From the NCBI GenBank assembly GCA_963930655.1, contig OZ005610.1, forward strand, positions 20,281,001 to 20,345,000: DNA of 64,000 bases, written 5' to 3'. The notes below the pieces were generated by a model. The model was given only the letters and a program-made list of their open reading frames with translations. It made no database searches and was not told where the DNA came from. Source of the stretch: Myrica gale (lineage: Eukaryota; Streptophyta; Magnoliopsida; Fagales; Myricaceae). The position numbers and the translations under genes are program-made. Positions 11,862-23,829 of this stretch are shown piece after piece (the first letter of the stretch is position 1; the number at the start of each line of letters is the position of its first letter).

Positions 11862-12532
11862 TAATAAAATTTAATGCTATGAATTAAAGTAAATTTCAAC
11901 ATTCCTATGGGTAAGGTTGCATAACAACATAAATTTACTTATAGATAAATTATTTTAAATATTAACAAATAAAAGTATCTACACCTGTAGGCGGAAGCCA
12001 ATTTTACTGTTAATATCAAAAAAATAATTTTTTATACTAATTAAATCACAAAAATTAATACTTTCCATGTAGGGATAAATTAAAATTTATGATTTAATTA
12101 CCGTGAGATGTCTAACTTATGTATTTTTAAATAATAAGGATGTTGTAGCATTACAATCATTATTCAAAAATACAACTTGATCTCATTGAAATAGATAAAA
12201 CCCATTAACTGTTCCAGTGGATGCCCATGTGAACACTTGTAAAATAGAGCATGAATACACAATACAAATTCCATGAAATCAAAAGCATCTCCAAATTTAA
12301 CAAAGTAAAATCTGTAAAGGGAAACTTTAAAGAAAACCGAAAGTTGTTTCTTCAGAATGATGGTAATTTTCTTTTGATAAAAAACTAATAAGCTAAAATT
12401 CAAAAATCAAAAGCTAAAATTCACGGAAAGATAAGGAGGACCCAAAAGTTCAATTCTCCGAACACAGGACTCAAAATAACGACAAAACATTACAATATGT
12501 GAATTCAAATAAATCAAAACACAAAGTTGAAA

Positions 12533-12550
12533 GGTACTGCTCTGATAGCA
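12533..12550 (-). other. Copia 1 primer binding site (initiator tRNA-Met)
   Basis: Directly after the 5' LTR the minus strand reads TGCTATCAGAGCAGTACC. The usual plant Copia primer site, complementary to the 3' end of initiator tRNA-Met, begins TGGTATCAGAGC, so there is one mismatch. Confidence 0.8.
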
Positions 12551-12934
12551 ACAATAAAAACTGAAAAAAATATAAATTAAAATAGGATCTTTTACCTCTA
12601 GACATTTGTGCTTGAACAATTGAGATACTTACAAAAGAGAGTAGAGTTTTCTGTAGGGGAGATGCTTCTAGTCTTAGCCTTAGAACTTTGTGGGTGGTTC
12701 TAATGGAAAACACAAGCCCCTTTATGTAGGCAAGACTAGAGATCCTCACTTATTATTCCCACAACCTTTGGGCTACCCTCATTATTTCATCCATCAAAGA
12801 ATATCAAGGGTTAGACACCTTATAATTAAGGACCATTACCTATCATAAATAGATGAAGTGAACCACTTTAGGGAAGATCAATGGTTTTCTAAGGAAAACC
12901 AACAGTCTTTAGAGAAAGCAACATTACTCCAACA
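12551..12934 (-). repeat. Copia 1 5' LTR
   Basis: Direct repeat of 8200-8555. In element orientation it begins TGTTGGAGTAATG, and the primer site follows its far end. Confidence 0.9.
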
Positions 12935-12939
12935 GGTAT

Positions 12940-13118
12940 CCCAAACGTACGTGAGCTTTACATCCAAAATTGTCCAAAGTTATTGGGGAAGTTACCTGAC
13001 CACCTTCCTTTGCTTGAACAAGTTGAGATAGTTGATTGCTGATAGTTGGTGGTTTCAATTTCAAACTTCCCAAGCAAACTGAAAATTTTGATACGCCAAC
13101 TGCCTACAACTCTTAGAT
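12940..13118 (+). pseudogene. NBS-LRR gene remnant, right part (LRR region)
   Basis: Joined to 8199 through the TSD, the frame continues IPNVRELYIQNCPKLLGKLP, then DHLPLLEQVEIVDC. After that come two stops (TGA, TAG), then LVVSISNFPSKLKILIRQLP. This is a diagnostic LRR block of RPP13-like CC-NBS-LRR proteins (LREL.I..CPKL.G.LP.HLP.L..L.I..C). The consecutive stop codons are in the LRR itself, independent of the Copia hit. The gene could have been dead before or after that insertion. Confidence 0.82.
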
Positions 13119-14309
13119 CCAATGGTTGATTTGATTTATAATTTAAATTGGGATGGTTAGTTTATCTAATCATGTGTAATTAAACGTGTTCACGATTTAA
13201 TAAATCGTGAACCACGTTGTTAGCAGCTTGTAGCAGTTATGTAACTGCTCTAAGTCACGTATTTTGGATTTTAAATAACTCATTTTTAAATGTAAACATA
13301 TTTTTATCTTATCTAATTAATTTGAAAAAGCATCAAGAGATTTGAGTTCTTCTTCGTTTGTTGTGGACACAGTTGAATTAGTGGATCCCTAGAATCCAGG
13401 CTCCATTGTATCCTAAACGAATTTGAATTAACCCTGCGCACAAACTGGTGGGGGCAAATATCGTTTAAGGAAAGCAACGTTGTTGTGCCTTGGGTTCAAT
13501 TTATTTCCTTCTTCTATTTCTATTTATCTTACAATGCATCTGGCCACCTACTGTAATGATGACAATAAACAAAACAAAACTTAGTTGATCACAAGGATTA
13601 TTGGAAAAGTCTAGGAGCTAGGACCCCTGGAATTTCAGTCTATTCGATTTTGACCCCAAAATGATCCCATACCCCCAAAATTCTGAATTCATGTAGGAGT
13701 GCCTTGCAACATTAGTCTTGTATTTTGACTCACATCCATCTAGTTATTATTTTGAACTGAGATCTTCTGTAATTTTCTATTCGATTTACATGGTATAATT
13801 CACAACGAGATAGATAAAATTAGATCCTCTAGTGTTTAATGCTACTCATATGAAGCTTCAGACATTGGACTCCTGCCTCATGTAATATGCATTTTTTTTC
13901 TATCAAAATGATAGAGTACTTCTCATTCTATTATGAAAATTCATGTAATATGCAAGAAACAATTGTTTCCCGTATCTTTTTTTTTTCTAAATTGCATTAT
14001 GCAATTTGGACTGATAATTATAAAGGATCCCGATACTTCTTTATTTTTCTTTAACCTAATTCCTTGCCTCGCTATTTTTTTGGTTGAAACGAGCATGTAT
14101 ATATTGAAGAAAGCATCATAAATAAATTACAAACACACTGAAATACGAAACACACAAACGCCAGCAGATAAGAACCAAAAGCAACAAAGCAGAAAGCAAA
14201 AAGCAAGAACAAAAATTATGGAGGTTTAGCTCGATTGAATTTCCAAAGTACATGCTTAAGAAAAAAAGAGATAGGAACTTCTCCAGATAGGAGTGGACTA
14301 TAATTTTCC
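13119..14309. other. Intergenic, no gene recognised
   Basis: AT-rich sequence with short poly-T runs. The minus-strand ORF at 14116-14340 and the plus ORF at 13933-14121 show no family signature. Confidence 0.4.
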
Positions 14310-14390
14310 AAGCCACCAAAAGCACGCAAGCATAAGACATTTTGGCTGAGCTGGAGTGACACTCATGCTACAGTGTACAATAGGTGCCAC
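14310..14390. repeat. Left arm of a hairpin (MITE-like) element hosting the LINE
   Basis: The reverse complement of 14344-14390 aligns without gaps to 29814-29860, with 38 of 47 identical bases by my count (shared words CTATTG, CATGA, CTCAGCC). The similarity continues with gaps to about 14310 and 29905 (shared word GCGTGCT). The LINE and its TSD lie between the arms. Confidence 0.65.
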
Positions 14391-14700
14391 ACCATAAAAA
14401 AAATGGTGCTACACAAATTAACCATGGGGGTGTTTATATCGTCCGCTCTCTCTCCTGAGAGTCTCTCTGGAGTTTATCTCCTTTTTCGCTCGTTTGGTGC
14501 GAGTCTTACCCCTCTCTTTCTTCTTCCTCCATCTCGCCTTTCTGCCCTGGATTTCCATTTTCTCCTTTACATCTCCGTTCCCTTGTGTTACCCTCCTTCT
14601 GTTGTTCTTTTCTTCTATCTCTTTTGCCCTTCTTTCTTTTTTCCTTTCTGCTTTTAGCTTTCTCCTCTTTTCCCTGTAGTGCCTCTGTTTTTTTATATAT

Positions 14701-15430
14701 GACCATGAACTCTCTTTGGGGTGATTCTTTAATGGAAAAGGTTTTAGGGGGCCTATCTCTGTCACACACAAAGGCTTCTTATTCCTCTTCCATCCTCTTG
14801 CATGAACCCTTAGACTCGGAAGAGGCCGTTTTGGAAGCTTCCACTCTACTGGTGGGTAAGCTCATTTCTGACAAGTTACCCAACAAAACAGGGGTTAGAG
14901 AGACCATATTTAAATCTTGGAGAAGGGACTGCAAATATCTGAAGATCCGGTTGATACCTATATTTTCTCTTTTCCATCCCAACAAATCAGAGATAGGATC
15001 TGGAAACAAGGGCCTTGGAATATAAAAGGTGTTATGCTGGTTCTGAAAGCTTGAAAAGTTTATACTACTCTTTAGGAGCTAGCTTTTACAACCACTCCCT
15101 TTTGGATACAAATCCACGGGCTCCCGCTTGGTCGAATGACTAGATCCTCAGCCATGGAATATGGGGCGTTAGTTGATTCTAGAAGTTAATTTTGATGGCA
15201 ACAAGAAAGTGTGGGAGATAGCTTTCTTGTGGGTGTTGATTCAAGATGTTCTTTCCCAACATATATTTTCGAGTTTCTTTTTTAATAGGCTAAATAAACC
15301 AGATTTGTGGATTCAATTTAAGTATGAAAGAATCTCTGAATGGTGTATGCAGTGTGGTCGTCTTATCCTTGTTATTTGCTTCTGTGCTTGTGGATGGGGT
15401 TCAATTAGGATGTCGTTGGATGCTTTTAAC
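14701..15430 (+). pseudogene. LINE ORF1, 5' part (DUF4283 region)
   Basis: Broken frames give LVGKLISDKLPNKTGVRETI, IFSFPSQQIRDRIWKQGPW, VMLVLKAW, PFWIQIHGLPLG and WIQFKYERISEWCMQCGRL. This is the DUF4283 domain plus the first part of the zinc knuckle seen in ORF1 of plant L1 elements. The frame is interrupted at 15430 by the Harbinger insertion and resumes at 22722. Upstream, 14450-14690 is strongly pyrimidine-rich, as in LINE leaders. Its long antisense ORFs are composition artefacts. Confidence 0.8.
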
Positions 15431-15433
15431 TAG

Positions 15434-18400
15434 CATAGCGTTTGCCAAGTTACAAATTTAATAAAATTTTACCTTTTTATTAAATTTTTAGTTTCCAAAC
15501 ACGCTTTTATAAAATTGTAGAGCAACGACATTTTTTTAGGACTAAAATGTCCCCCAAAAGCAAGAACAAATGGACATTCTGGTCATCCGCGTTGAATACT
15601 CAAAAACCGTAGTAGGGGTACTTTGGCCAGCGAATAATAGGTGGGTCCCAGAGAATTTATTCCTTCAGTATAAAATGACGAAATTGGATTGAAGTACTTA
15701 TAATTCGTAGCATCTCAATAGGGCAATTGTGTCTTTTCTACAAAGGTAGTTCGACACTCTCTGCAACTCCTGACAAGCAGCAATGCAAAGCAACGGAAAA
15801 AAACTCCTTCCGCACGGTTTGCTGTGAATCTCGTTACTTCACCCCCCTAAACGTCGTCGTATCGTGTAACGTCTCTCCCAAAAGCCATCCTCGTCTCATC
15901 TCCCTTCACCCCAACTTTATTCTTGACCTGAACCCAGCACCTTGATTCTCACCTCCATCGCCCAAGTCAGCAAGTACTCTGTCACATATCAGGCCCGTGC
16001 GAATCTTCATCCAACCAATTTGAAATTTTTTTCATCGTCTAGTCCAATCCGTCTTTCCCTGTCGGAGGACTTGAGGCAGTCCACTGTTTTCTCCGAAAAA
16101 TGAAGCAGACTTATGCCCAAATACGCCATTCGCGAAACCGAAGAAGCTCAAATTGTATTGGTACAGATCTCTCTGCTTCCAGCCGTTCACGGATTTGCTT
16201 CACCACCTCAGCTACGGTGCCGCGTACCCGCAGATCTGCTCGCCTGCAGGTTAATCCTCCGTTTTTTGGGTTTTGTCTACGATCTGGGTTTTCTATGTTG
16301 ATGTTTGGAGGAATATTGTTATATGATTTTTGCACATATCTGTAACGAGTTAGAAGTGGCCATGAAAGGGAACATGCCAGTTAATTGTGGAATGGCAGAT
16401 TTACTTCTATTGTGGCTGATATAAATGTATTACTGCTATTGGGTTTTCTCTCATGTTAAGAGGGACGCTAATAATCTGGCTCATAGGGTTGCTAAGTGCT
16501 CAAGTAATGCTAATTTGATTTGTTCCCTCTCTCATGTATCCCTACAACTGGTATTCAATGACCGACAACAACTTTGGTTCCCCTATGAATTGTTAGCTCT
16601 TTACTTAGGAAAAATAAACAAGGGGGCATGAATTTGGCTGACATGAAAAACCAGTGACTAAACTGGAAAATGAAACATGATAGTTGAAGTCTCCCTCGTT
16701 TTAGGTTTCAGAGGAGAGGGGTTTCTTTCTTCCTTTGCTAGATTAATAATCTGCCATTTGTTTTCCTCCTTGAAAAATATGTTTGTGTAGAACATTATCC
16801 ATCTACAAAATCTACTTCGGGTTTTTGTTGCTCTAAGCTGATTGAAATTAGTTAGGTAGCATAAGAGAAAGTGGTACGCTTCTAAACATCATGCCTTGAA
16901 AGTTAAGTTTCTATTATTAGCTTGTATGCAAACAAATGTAAAGTCATATACAATGCAGACTTATTTTTGAAGTTGTTATAATAATGTAGACAACATATAC
17001 GTTTGAACATGTTTTAATTTTTGACAACATATATATTAGCTCTTTACTTTGGAAAAATAAACTTTGGTTTGCTTCTATTTCCCCACATTATTTCTGCTTT
17101 CGTTACCACGTTCTGATTTGTTTGAGAAATCATACTAATTGATTGTTCAATCAATGTTCAGATGCGCGTTCTAAGGTCAGGGAAAGTGAGAACTGATACG
17201 TTGACCCATATTTCATCCCAAGAAATGGCTCAGATACTGGTATAGTGGTATGCTATAGATAGTATGTCTCTAATTTCAGACCATATTCTTCCTGTAACAA
17301 CTAAACTGCATTTATCTTAAGTAGGTTGGATGTAGTACTTATTGATGTTTTCCTCAATAAGTACTGGTATAGTGGTATGGCACTAAGAGACATTTGTTTG
17401 TGATCAAAATTGGCATTAAGAGACATTTGGTTGTGATCTAAGTTAGATGTTTGTTATGATTTTGAATATGATAAAAACCCAGCATCTGAAGATAAACTCT
17501 GGTTCCCATTCAGCTTTAATTTGCATTTTAGCCAAGACATACTCATGGAAGGCAGTAACCATTACGCTGACTAGTTAGACACGACAGTTTGAGAAAGTTC
17601 ATGCATGAAAAATTCGATGTAATTGATGACTTCTCTCTTGCTTTTACAAATGTGTGCAAATGCTGATGTCTTGGACATTTCATACCCATACACCTCTGAT
17701 GGTACATTCATACATATTGAAATGCACCAAATAGAAACAGAATTCTGTGAATTTGAACTTGATAGAAAACAACATAGATGTAGCTTGGATACCCCCTACA
17801 ACACAGATTCACGCCCTGCTTTGATACATATTTTGTAAAACAATGACGACACAAGATGTTTTTCAGAAGACTTCAAGTAACTACGTTCAAGCAAAGTGTT
17901 AGCTTGAGACTTTCAGTAGTCTGATGTATAGAGAGCAAAATAAATAACCCAGAAAGATTACTCTCTAGCTGTCGACAATTACAACCAACTCTTTACCCCT
18001 AAAAAAAATTACAACCAACAACTTTCAAGTAATATCTGCAGCCACCTGGGAAAATAACCTCAATTAGGAGCCCTCTGGTTAAACATTGCAGAACTGAAGG
18101 GTTCGAAATGCAAAAGAACAAGTCTTTCTTAGCCATTGCCATAATATCAGAAATGGTTTCTATTATTTTATGGAGCTCATTAGAAAACAATTAATGTAAG
18201 TCTTTTGAAAAGACTTCAATCCACTGAGATGACAGGCAGATTAAACATGAATCCCTTTTGCAAGATCATCAAACTTGCTCTCATAATTTCTCTATGGCTG
18301 TAGAAGACGACGCATGGTACCGTTATTCCAAGTGTAGAAATGGAGTCTTGAGAAGAAAGAATACTCTCCTCATTTCTGATTATTTGGCATCACTATACCT

Positions 18401-18732
18401 TCATTTCATGCTTTAACTCATTCTATTCATTAAACTTGGGAAAACCTATAAATAACAAAGCTTGGTTTACAATTGCTCAATATTGCTAATGAATTTATAT
18501 GAAAAATTATGGTTATGCACATCCGGATGCGAGCAGTAACCATTACCATAATATGTCAAGAGTCTTGCCTGTTATTATTAAATCTTTTTGTGTTGATATC
18601 AGCAGTGAAGTGGATAGTTTGCCATTATAAATGAATTTAGAGCCTATAAGTAATCTTCATCCATGATATATTTTCACCACGTGGTGTGTTGTTGTGGTTT
18701 ATGTTTTCATTTGGTTGCATTTATACCCATAG
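15434..18732 (+). other. Non-coding 5' part of the Harbinger element
   Basis: This is 3.3 kb without a supported intact gene. Bases 15650-16260 are relatively GC-rich and look like a promoter and first exon, with a possible donor at CTGCAG/GTTAAT near 16251. No protein family is recognisable in any frame. A fragment at about 16425-16600 encodes FSHVKRDANNLAHRVAK, the C-terminal signature of plant RNase H-like (RVT_3) domains, so a piece of retroelement or RNase H-like sequence is embedded here. Intervals 16640-18700 show nothing I can name. Confidence 0.5.
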
Positions 18733-19750
18733 AATCCAAGGCTCCAGTGGCACCCAGATGATGTTCGTTCTCTGATCTATCTGTTACTCGATGAGCAAAG
18801 TAGGGGGATGTTTATCGATGGAAAACCGCAGGAGCAGTATTTTTATGAAAAACTCGCGGGTTACACTAATAACTATGGCCGAATGCACGTATCGGGACAC
18901 CAAGTTAGTAGCAAGGTGTATGGACTTAGAATTGATTATAGAGCGTTCCGTCTGCTAAAAGACCAAACTAGTGTTGGGTGGGACGACGTGAAGAACACCG
19001 TTGATGCAGACAAAACATGGTGGAACAAAATGAACGAGGTATGTTTACTTGTATGTTTGTCAATACACAACAAGCTCTCTATGGGGGTTAACTCAACGGG
19101 TTTACTTGACATAACTCGTTGGTTGTGGGCTGTGGTTTTCTATTCAACTTTCAGGTAAACAAGTACTGCAAAAACTTCCGATACCGTGGACTGGATAACT
19201 ATGAAGAACTCCACACATTTTTCCATAATACCTATGCCTCTGGGGCATTGGGGCAAGCCTCGACACATAGGGTACCTACCCGAGAGGAATGTGACCAGAG
19301 GATGAGGCAGCTCCGTGGCATTACACATGAAGGGGCGATATGCCAATGGAGATATCAGAGCACATGGACTCTGGGGGCAATGTTAACAACAGTCGGAGTG
19401 GTGGTGTCTCTATGGACACGAGCTCAGGCTCCAGAAAGCGAGGAGCTGCATCGGTTACGGGTGGGCAAGCACGTCGTAATGCCTTGCAAGCATCTGAGAT
19501 GGAGTACCTTGAAGAGTTGAAGGAGTTGTGCAAGAGTAAGAGGCACCGACATGCCTCTGGCAGCAGCAGCAGCAGAGGCGACGATAGGATGTCTGAATGT
19601 GTGTACGCTCTTGAAGCATGCGAGCCAAGATTGTCCCAAGCGCAGTACTGCTTGGTCGTATCCCGCCTCAGCGCCAGTCGCCCATTGCAGAATGCCTTCT
19701 TAGCCATGCCTAAAGAATGGAAGAACCAATGGGCACATGGATGCACATGA
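18733..19750 (+). pseudogene. Harbinger ORF1, Myb/SANT-like DNA-binding protein
   Basis: Exon 18733-19038 encodes LQWHPDDVRSLIYLLLDEQS and GHQVSSKVYGLRIDYRAFR, and ends in VDADKTWWNKMNE. An intron at 19039-19154 follows. Exon 2 encodes VNKYCKNFRYRGLDNYEEL. This is the Myb/SANT-like domain (PF12776) of Harbinger ORF1, which binds the transposon ends and partners the transposase. The C-terminal part (MDTSSGSRKRGAASVTGG, then PLQNAFLAMPKEWKNQW, stop at 19748) lies in another frame. One frameshift near 19335-19345 is therefore required. The true start codon lies in an upstream exon that I could not place. Confidence 0.8.
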
Positions 19751-20337
19751 TGCCCTCCCACGTTTGATGGATGTGATTGCTTAGATTTTAAAACTAGGAG
19801 TTGTGCTGTTGGTTTTTCGTCTTTTCGGACATTTGGAAGAACATTTATGTATAATTGTGACCCTTATGTGTTGTCTGACATTTGCTAGGAGTTTGTTGTG
19901 TAATTGTTACTCATTTGGATTGAGGCGCCGTTGGGATTATGCTGTTTATTTGAGATTTATGTTTGTTACTTTATATTTAGAGATGTATGATTCAATATTT
20001 TTGTTTTAATTCGTTTGTTCGTTTGTTACTGTTTAGTGCGTTGGCGCATTCCCCATTGGCTGTGCATAACAGGGTTCGAGACTCAACATAGTCACAGCTT
20101 CTAGAGGTATGCTGACATTGTTTTTTGTTTCTTGATTTCAATGGATTTTTGTTTTTTTGAATTTAGTCCACTGTAGGATTGTTTGTTTTTATTAGATTGT
20201 TTGCATCTTTGTTTTTATTAGATTCTTTGTTGTGACCCTTAAACTTTTTAGTTCTTAAAATTTTTTGTAGCCATCATCGATCACATGTGCATTTATACCA
20301 CAGGTTTTAGGATTGAAATTATCTTGCTCTTTTGACG

Positions 20338-21873
20338 ATGGACCCATATTTCTCTGGATACACGGGTAATGAGCTTGTATTGCGTGACTCAAATCCTCGA
20401 AGTCCAGATCCAACCCAACATGACTACTCGAGCTACCCATACCATGATGGCTCGAGTGAGTCGACCCCGAGCGACTATGAGTCGGAAGATGATTCCGACT
20501 ACGATATCCTTAACAGTGGGGTAAGGACTATTGAAAATAGGATCAGAAGGCGAAGGCAGAAACTTCTGATGTGGCCTGTTGGACTACCGGGTGCAGACTA
20601 CATCGAACAGGTAATTAATATGAAAAATGAAGTAAATTGCGAATGACAGTTCCGCATGGGCCAAGAGGCATTTGATTTGTTGGCTCGTAAGCTAGTTGAT
20701 GAAGGGGGATATGTTGCAACAAGAGGTGTGCCCGTTGAAGAGGCATTGGGGATGTTTTTAAAAGTTGTGGGTCATTCTCATACCAACCGTGCAATATCAT
20801 ATCGACATTGTCACTCTCTCCAAACAACCAATAGGGATGTGCATAAAGTTCTGACTGCAGTTGTGAACCTGTCTGCCCAACTTATACGACCCCAACACAC
20901 TGATGGGGTGGTACATAGGCACATCGAAGGGAATCCAAAGTACGACCCATGGTTTCGGGTATGAAATTTTCGTATCCCATTATAAGAACATCTACCAAAG
21001 TTTGTATTGTTTGTGTAGTTTGCTTGAAGTCCAAATCCACTACATTATTGTGTAAATTTGTTACAATTTTGATTTCCCAGAACTGTATTGGGCCAATTGA
21101 TGGCACCCATGTGGGCGTTGACGGAGTACCGAAGGATGTGCAACATCTCTTTCGGAATAGGAAAGGCCTCCTGACACAGAATGTCCTCTGTGTGTGTGAT
21201 TTTGACATGCTATTTACATTCGTGTACACTGGATGGGAAGGATCCGCACATGATAATCGAATACTTCAAGATGTGCTTTTTAGGTTAGATCTTGCTTTTC
21301 CTGTTCCACGCCCAGGTAATGAAAACTATAATGTTTCCATGATTCTATCATACAAAAGTACGATGGCAAAAAATTCAAGTAATTGTCGATTACACTTGTG
21401 TTTCTAGGGCAATTCTATGTTGTAGATTCGGCCTACACATGCAAAGATGGCTTCCTTCCTCCGTACAGGGGGGAGAGGTATCATTTGAGCGCTTTTCGAG
21501 GTACACAAGCAGCAAGGGGCCCAAGGGAGCTGTTCAATAAATATCATAGCTCGCTACGGAATGTAATCGAAAGAACCTTCGCGGTGCTAAAAGGACGTTT
21601 TAAGATTTTGAAGAAGATGACCAATTACGAGTTGGCAGACCAAGCGTTGTTGGTTATGGGATGCTGCGTTATTCACAACTTCATCAGATTGTATGACACA
21701 ACCGACGAACTTTTTACGCGGTATGAAAACCCCGACTGTGTCCCAAGAGGAGAAATAGGTCGAATGATGCGGGTGACAATGAACCCGAGACTGGCGATAT
21801 GGACTGCCCTCAGATGCACGCTATGCGAGACGAAATGACTGCAATGATGTGGGCTGCTAGGCAACGCACTTAA
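20338..21873 (+). CDS. Harbinger DDE transposase (HARBI1-like nuclease)
   Basis: Four exons: 20338-20610, 20650-20958, 21081-21315 and 21408 to about 21873, with GT..AG introns. The acidic N-terminus starts MDPYFSGYTGNELV. A helical region follows (MGQEAFDLLARKLVDEGGY). The DDE catalytic residues are all present: Asp in CIGPIDGTHV (codon 21099-21101), Asp in FYVVDSAYTCKDG (21425-21427) and Glu in LRNVIERTFAVLKGRFK (21569-21571). The fold cuts and pastes the element using its TIRs. The main frame ends at 21838. The natural C-terminus (MRDEMTAMMWAARQRT, stop at 21871) is in another frame, so a frameshift lies near 21765. The core is otherwise open, which makes this the best-preserved transposase in the window. 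Confidence 0.85.
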
Positions 21874-22193
21874 TTGGCAAAAAAATTATTAGCATTAGTC
21901 GTACGGTTTTACTACTATTAGGATATATTCGTACGATTTGGCTTTGGATGTTGTGGGTGTGGAGTTATCGTGTGTGCAATATGGTATTGTTTTTGTGTTG
22001 TTATGATGCGCGTTGTAGTATTTTTTCAGTAGAGTACTTGCATCAGGAGGTCGTTGATTTGAACGAAAATTAGACGTTTATGCTCACATCAGTTGTAAAA
22101 AAGATGTCTTAAGTAGATTCTTTTTTTTCGTTTTAACACAGGTATTAAGAATTATATAATAGTTAGAGCATTTATGAACTTTATGCAATGAGT

Positions 22194-22590
22194 GGTAAGG
22201 AAAGAAGAAAAAAAACAAACAGAAAATTAGAAGCAAAAAACGGAAGAAAACAAAAAAGTTGGAACCGTGAATCACGTCGCAATGCAATCCGTCCAGCAGA
22301 TTCAGTAACGGCTAAAAGGCACTTTGTTTCTAGAGTTGAAACTTCACCTTCGGCAGATTAACGAAGGGGGTAAGGAAAGAAGAAAAATAAACTGAAAAAA
22401 CGGAACCGTGGCATAGAAACCTGCCGAAGCAGGAGAAAAAAAAGCAAAAAATGGAAGAAAAAAAAGATTGGAACCGTTTTTGACGTCTGCGCATCAATCC
22501 GTCCAGGCAATATGGTAACGGCTACTTGGGCAAGGTCCAGAAGCAGGGGAAACTGGTCACCTTCTGCAGATTAACGGTAACTTTACTTTT
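22194..22590. repeat. Degenerate tandem repeat in the Harbinger 3' region
   Basis: Two units of about 190 bases share the ordered words GGTAAGGAAAGAAGAAAA, TTGGAACCGT, CAATCCGTCCAG, GTAACGGCT and GCAGATTAACG. They lie between the transposase and the right TIR, the position of subterminal transposase-binding repeats. That function is inferred. Confidence 0.6.
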
Positions 22591-22721
22591 TTTTCTTTTC
22601 AGTTTTTCTTTTATAAAAAATACAACTTACACACTTCCCAAAATAACAACTAATATCACTTTTCATCAATTCCAAAACCATCTAAAAATTTACTAAAAAT
22701 GTAACCCCAAACGCTATGTAG

Positions 22722-23829
22722 ATACGGGCTACAAAACTGGTACCTAAAAGATTTCCAGCGTTTCGGTCGCCTTCCCCCTCTTGGACGTCAACGACTAGTC
22801 CTCCACCAGTCCTACCTGAGCCAAATAGACAGGATGAGCCCACTCTGGTTCCTACTTTGACTCAGTTATCTGTCCCAATCACCAGCACATCTTCAGAGAC
22901 TGATTTGGGGGGGTCCACAATCATGGGTTCCTTCTTTGACTCAGTATCTGTCCCAATTAGCAGCATATCTTCAGACTATTTTGTGGGTCCACAATCAGGG
23001 GTCGGTACGCAACGAATCGCTGTAGGCACTGTGATGGTCCCACAGACAACATCTGACATGCGACATTTTAGAGTTGGTACTACTCGGGAATCTTAGATTT
23101 GCTCCTCTTTGCCCCCAACAGTGATGTCAGATAAGGATGCATGGATAGAGCACTGTAGCTTTATGATTAATATGGAACACACCATTCTTCAAGACATCAT
23201 GACCACTTTCCCATTTGATCTCCTCCTCCACACTGCGATCGGGACCCTCTGGTGGGCTCTGTGGGATTCAATTAGTGGGCTCAGTTGAAGGACAAGAATG
23301 AGAATTTACTCCCAAAGCAGCATCGGGTGATTATTGAAGATATTTCTGAAAGGGTGAAGGTTCAGAACCCAAATCCAATTTCCATGCCTCATCGGTTCGG
23401 CTCGAATGAAAAGGGTAAAGGTAGAAATGCCCTAACCCTTGGCCCGAAGAGGGTGGAAAACGTAGTTGTTTTACCCATGATGCTGGATTGAGCCCAGTGA
23501 ATGTTGACCAGGCCTATCTGGCTACTTGGAAGATTATGTCTAATGGCAGAAAGGGACGGGGATGCGGTCGTCCATCACATCTCCGTTACCAATCTGTTCA
23601 ACTTCAACAAGTTACTACTATGGAAGTTGAATTACCACTATCTTATTCTGAGGCTGAGGAGGCGGGTCTACTCATGCCCCCCTCTCCTCAATGTCAGTTC
23701 TTTTTTGGAATTAACGGGGGTTAGCTCGCCCCGCGGCTCTTCGTTCCTTACAAGCTACCATTTGACGAAATAATCCTGATTGCATTTGTTTAGTGGAAAC
23801 CAAAATTGCTTCTGCTCATACCATTCTCT
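22722..23829 (+). pseudogene. LINE ORF1 3' part and start of ORF2 endonuclease
   Basis: Directly after the Harbinger TSD the sequence continues LINE ORF1, in a Ser/Thr/Pro-rich linker with an internal duplication: GACTCAG.TATCTGTCCCAAT occurs at about 22858 and 22938. From about 23720 the text GLARPAALRSLQATI, followed by NPDCICLVETKIASAHTIL, is the N-terminus of the L1 endonuclease (usual pattern NCRGLG.P.A...L......PD...L.ETK). It is cut at 23829 by the solo LTR. Frames are broken in several places. Confidence 0.75.

Larger units (their letters stand above)
8200..12934 (-). mobile_element. LTR retrotransposon, Copia superfamily (Copia 1)
   Basis: A complete but decayed element of 4,735 bp in minus orientation. 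Its direct LTRs are at 12551-12934 (5') and 8200-8555 (3'), flanked by the perfect 5-bp duplication GGTAT at 8195-8199 and 12935-12939. On the minus strand the LTR starts TGTTGGA. The primer site follows the 5' LTR and a purine tract precedes the 3' LTR. The domain order, gag then integrase then reverse transcriptase then RNase H, is that of Copia. I count roughly 36 substitutions over about 345 aligned LTR bases, near 10% divergence, so it is older than Copia 2. All coding frames are broken. Confidence 0.93.
15434..22718 (+). mobile_element. PIF/Harbinger DNA transposon, 7.3 kb
   Basis: Terminal inverted repeats begin CATAGCGTTTG at both ends (left 15434 onward, right the complement of CAAACGCTATG ending at 22718). 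The similarity extends about 40 bases with small gaps. A 3-bp duplication TAG flanks the element (15431-15433 and 22719-22721). It encodes the two standard Harbinger proteins in the same direction, a Myb/SANT-like ORF1 and a DDE transposase. The insertion is inside LINE ORF1: the knuckle part lies left and the QNW..KDFQRFGR part right. The usual Harbinger TSD is TWA, so TAG is slightly unusual. The length is large because 3.3 kb of non-coding DNA precedes ORF1. Confidence 0.88.

Noticed and set aside
14418..14771. Lys/Arg/Glu-rich minus-strand ORFs
   Set aside because: They are the complement of a pyrimidine-rich LINE leader. The composition alone produces the charged sequence.
16100..16345. 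Possible first exon of a captured host gene (either strand)
   Set aside because: Open in several frames, but no frame matches a family I know and no downstream exon continues it.
19321..19761. Minus-strand ORF of 146 codons
   Set aside because: Shadow of Harbinger ORF1, whose plus-strand frames carry the recognisable domain.
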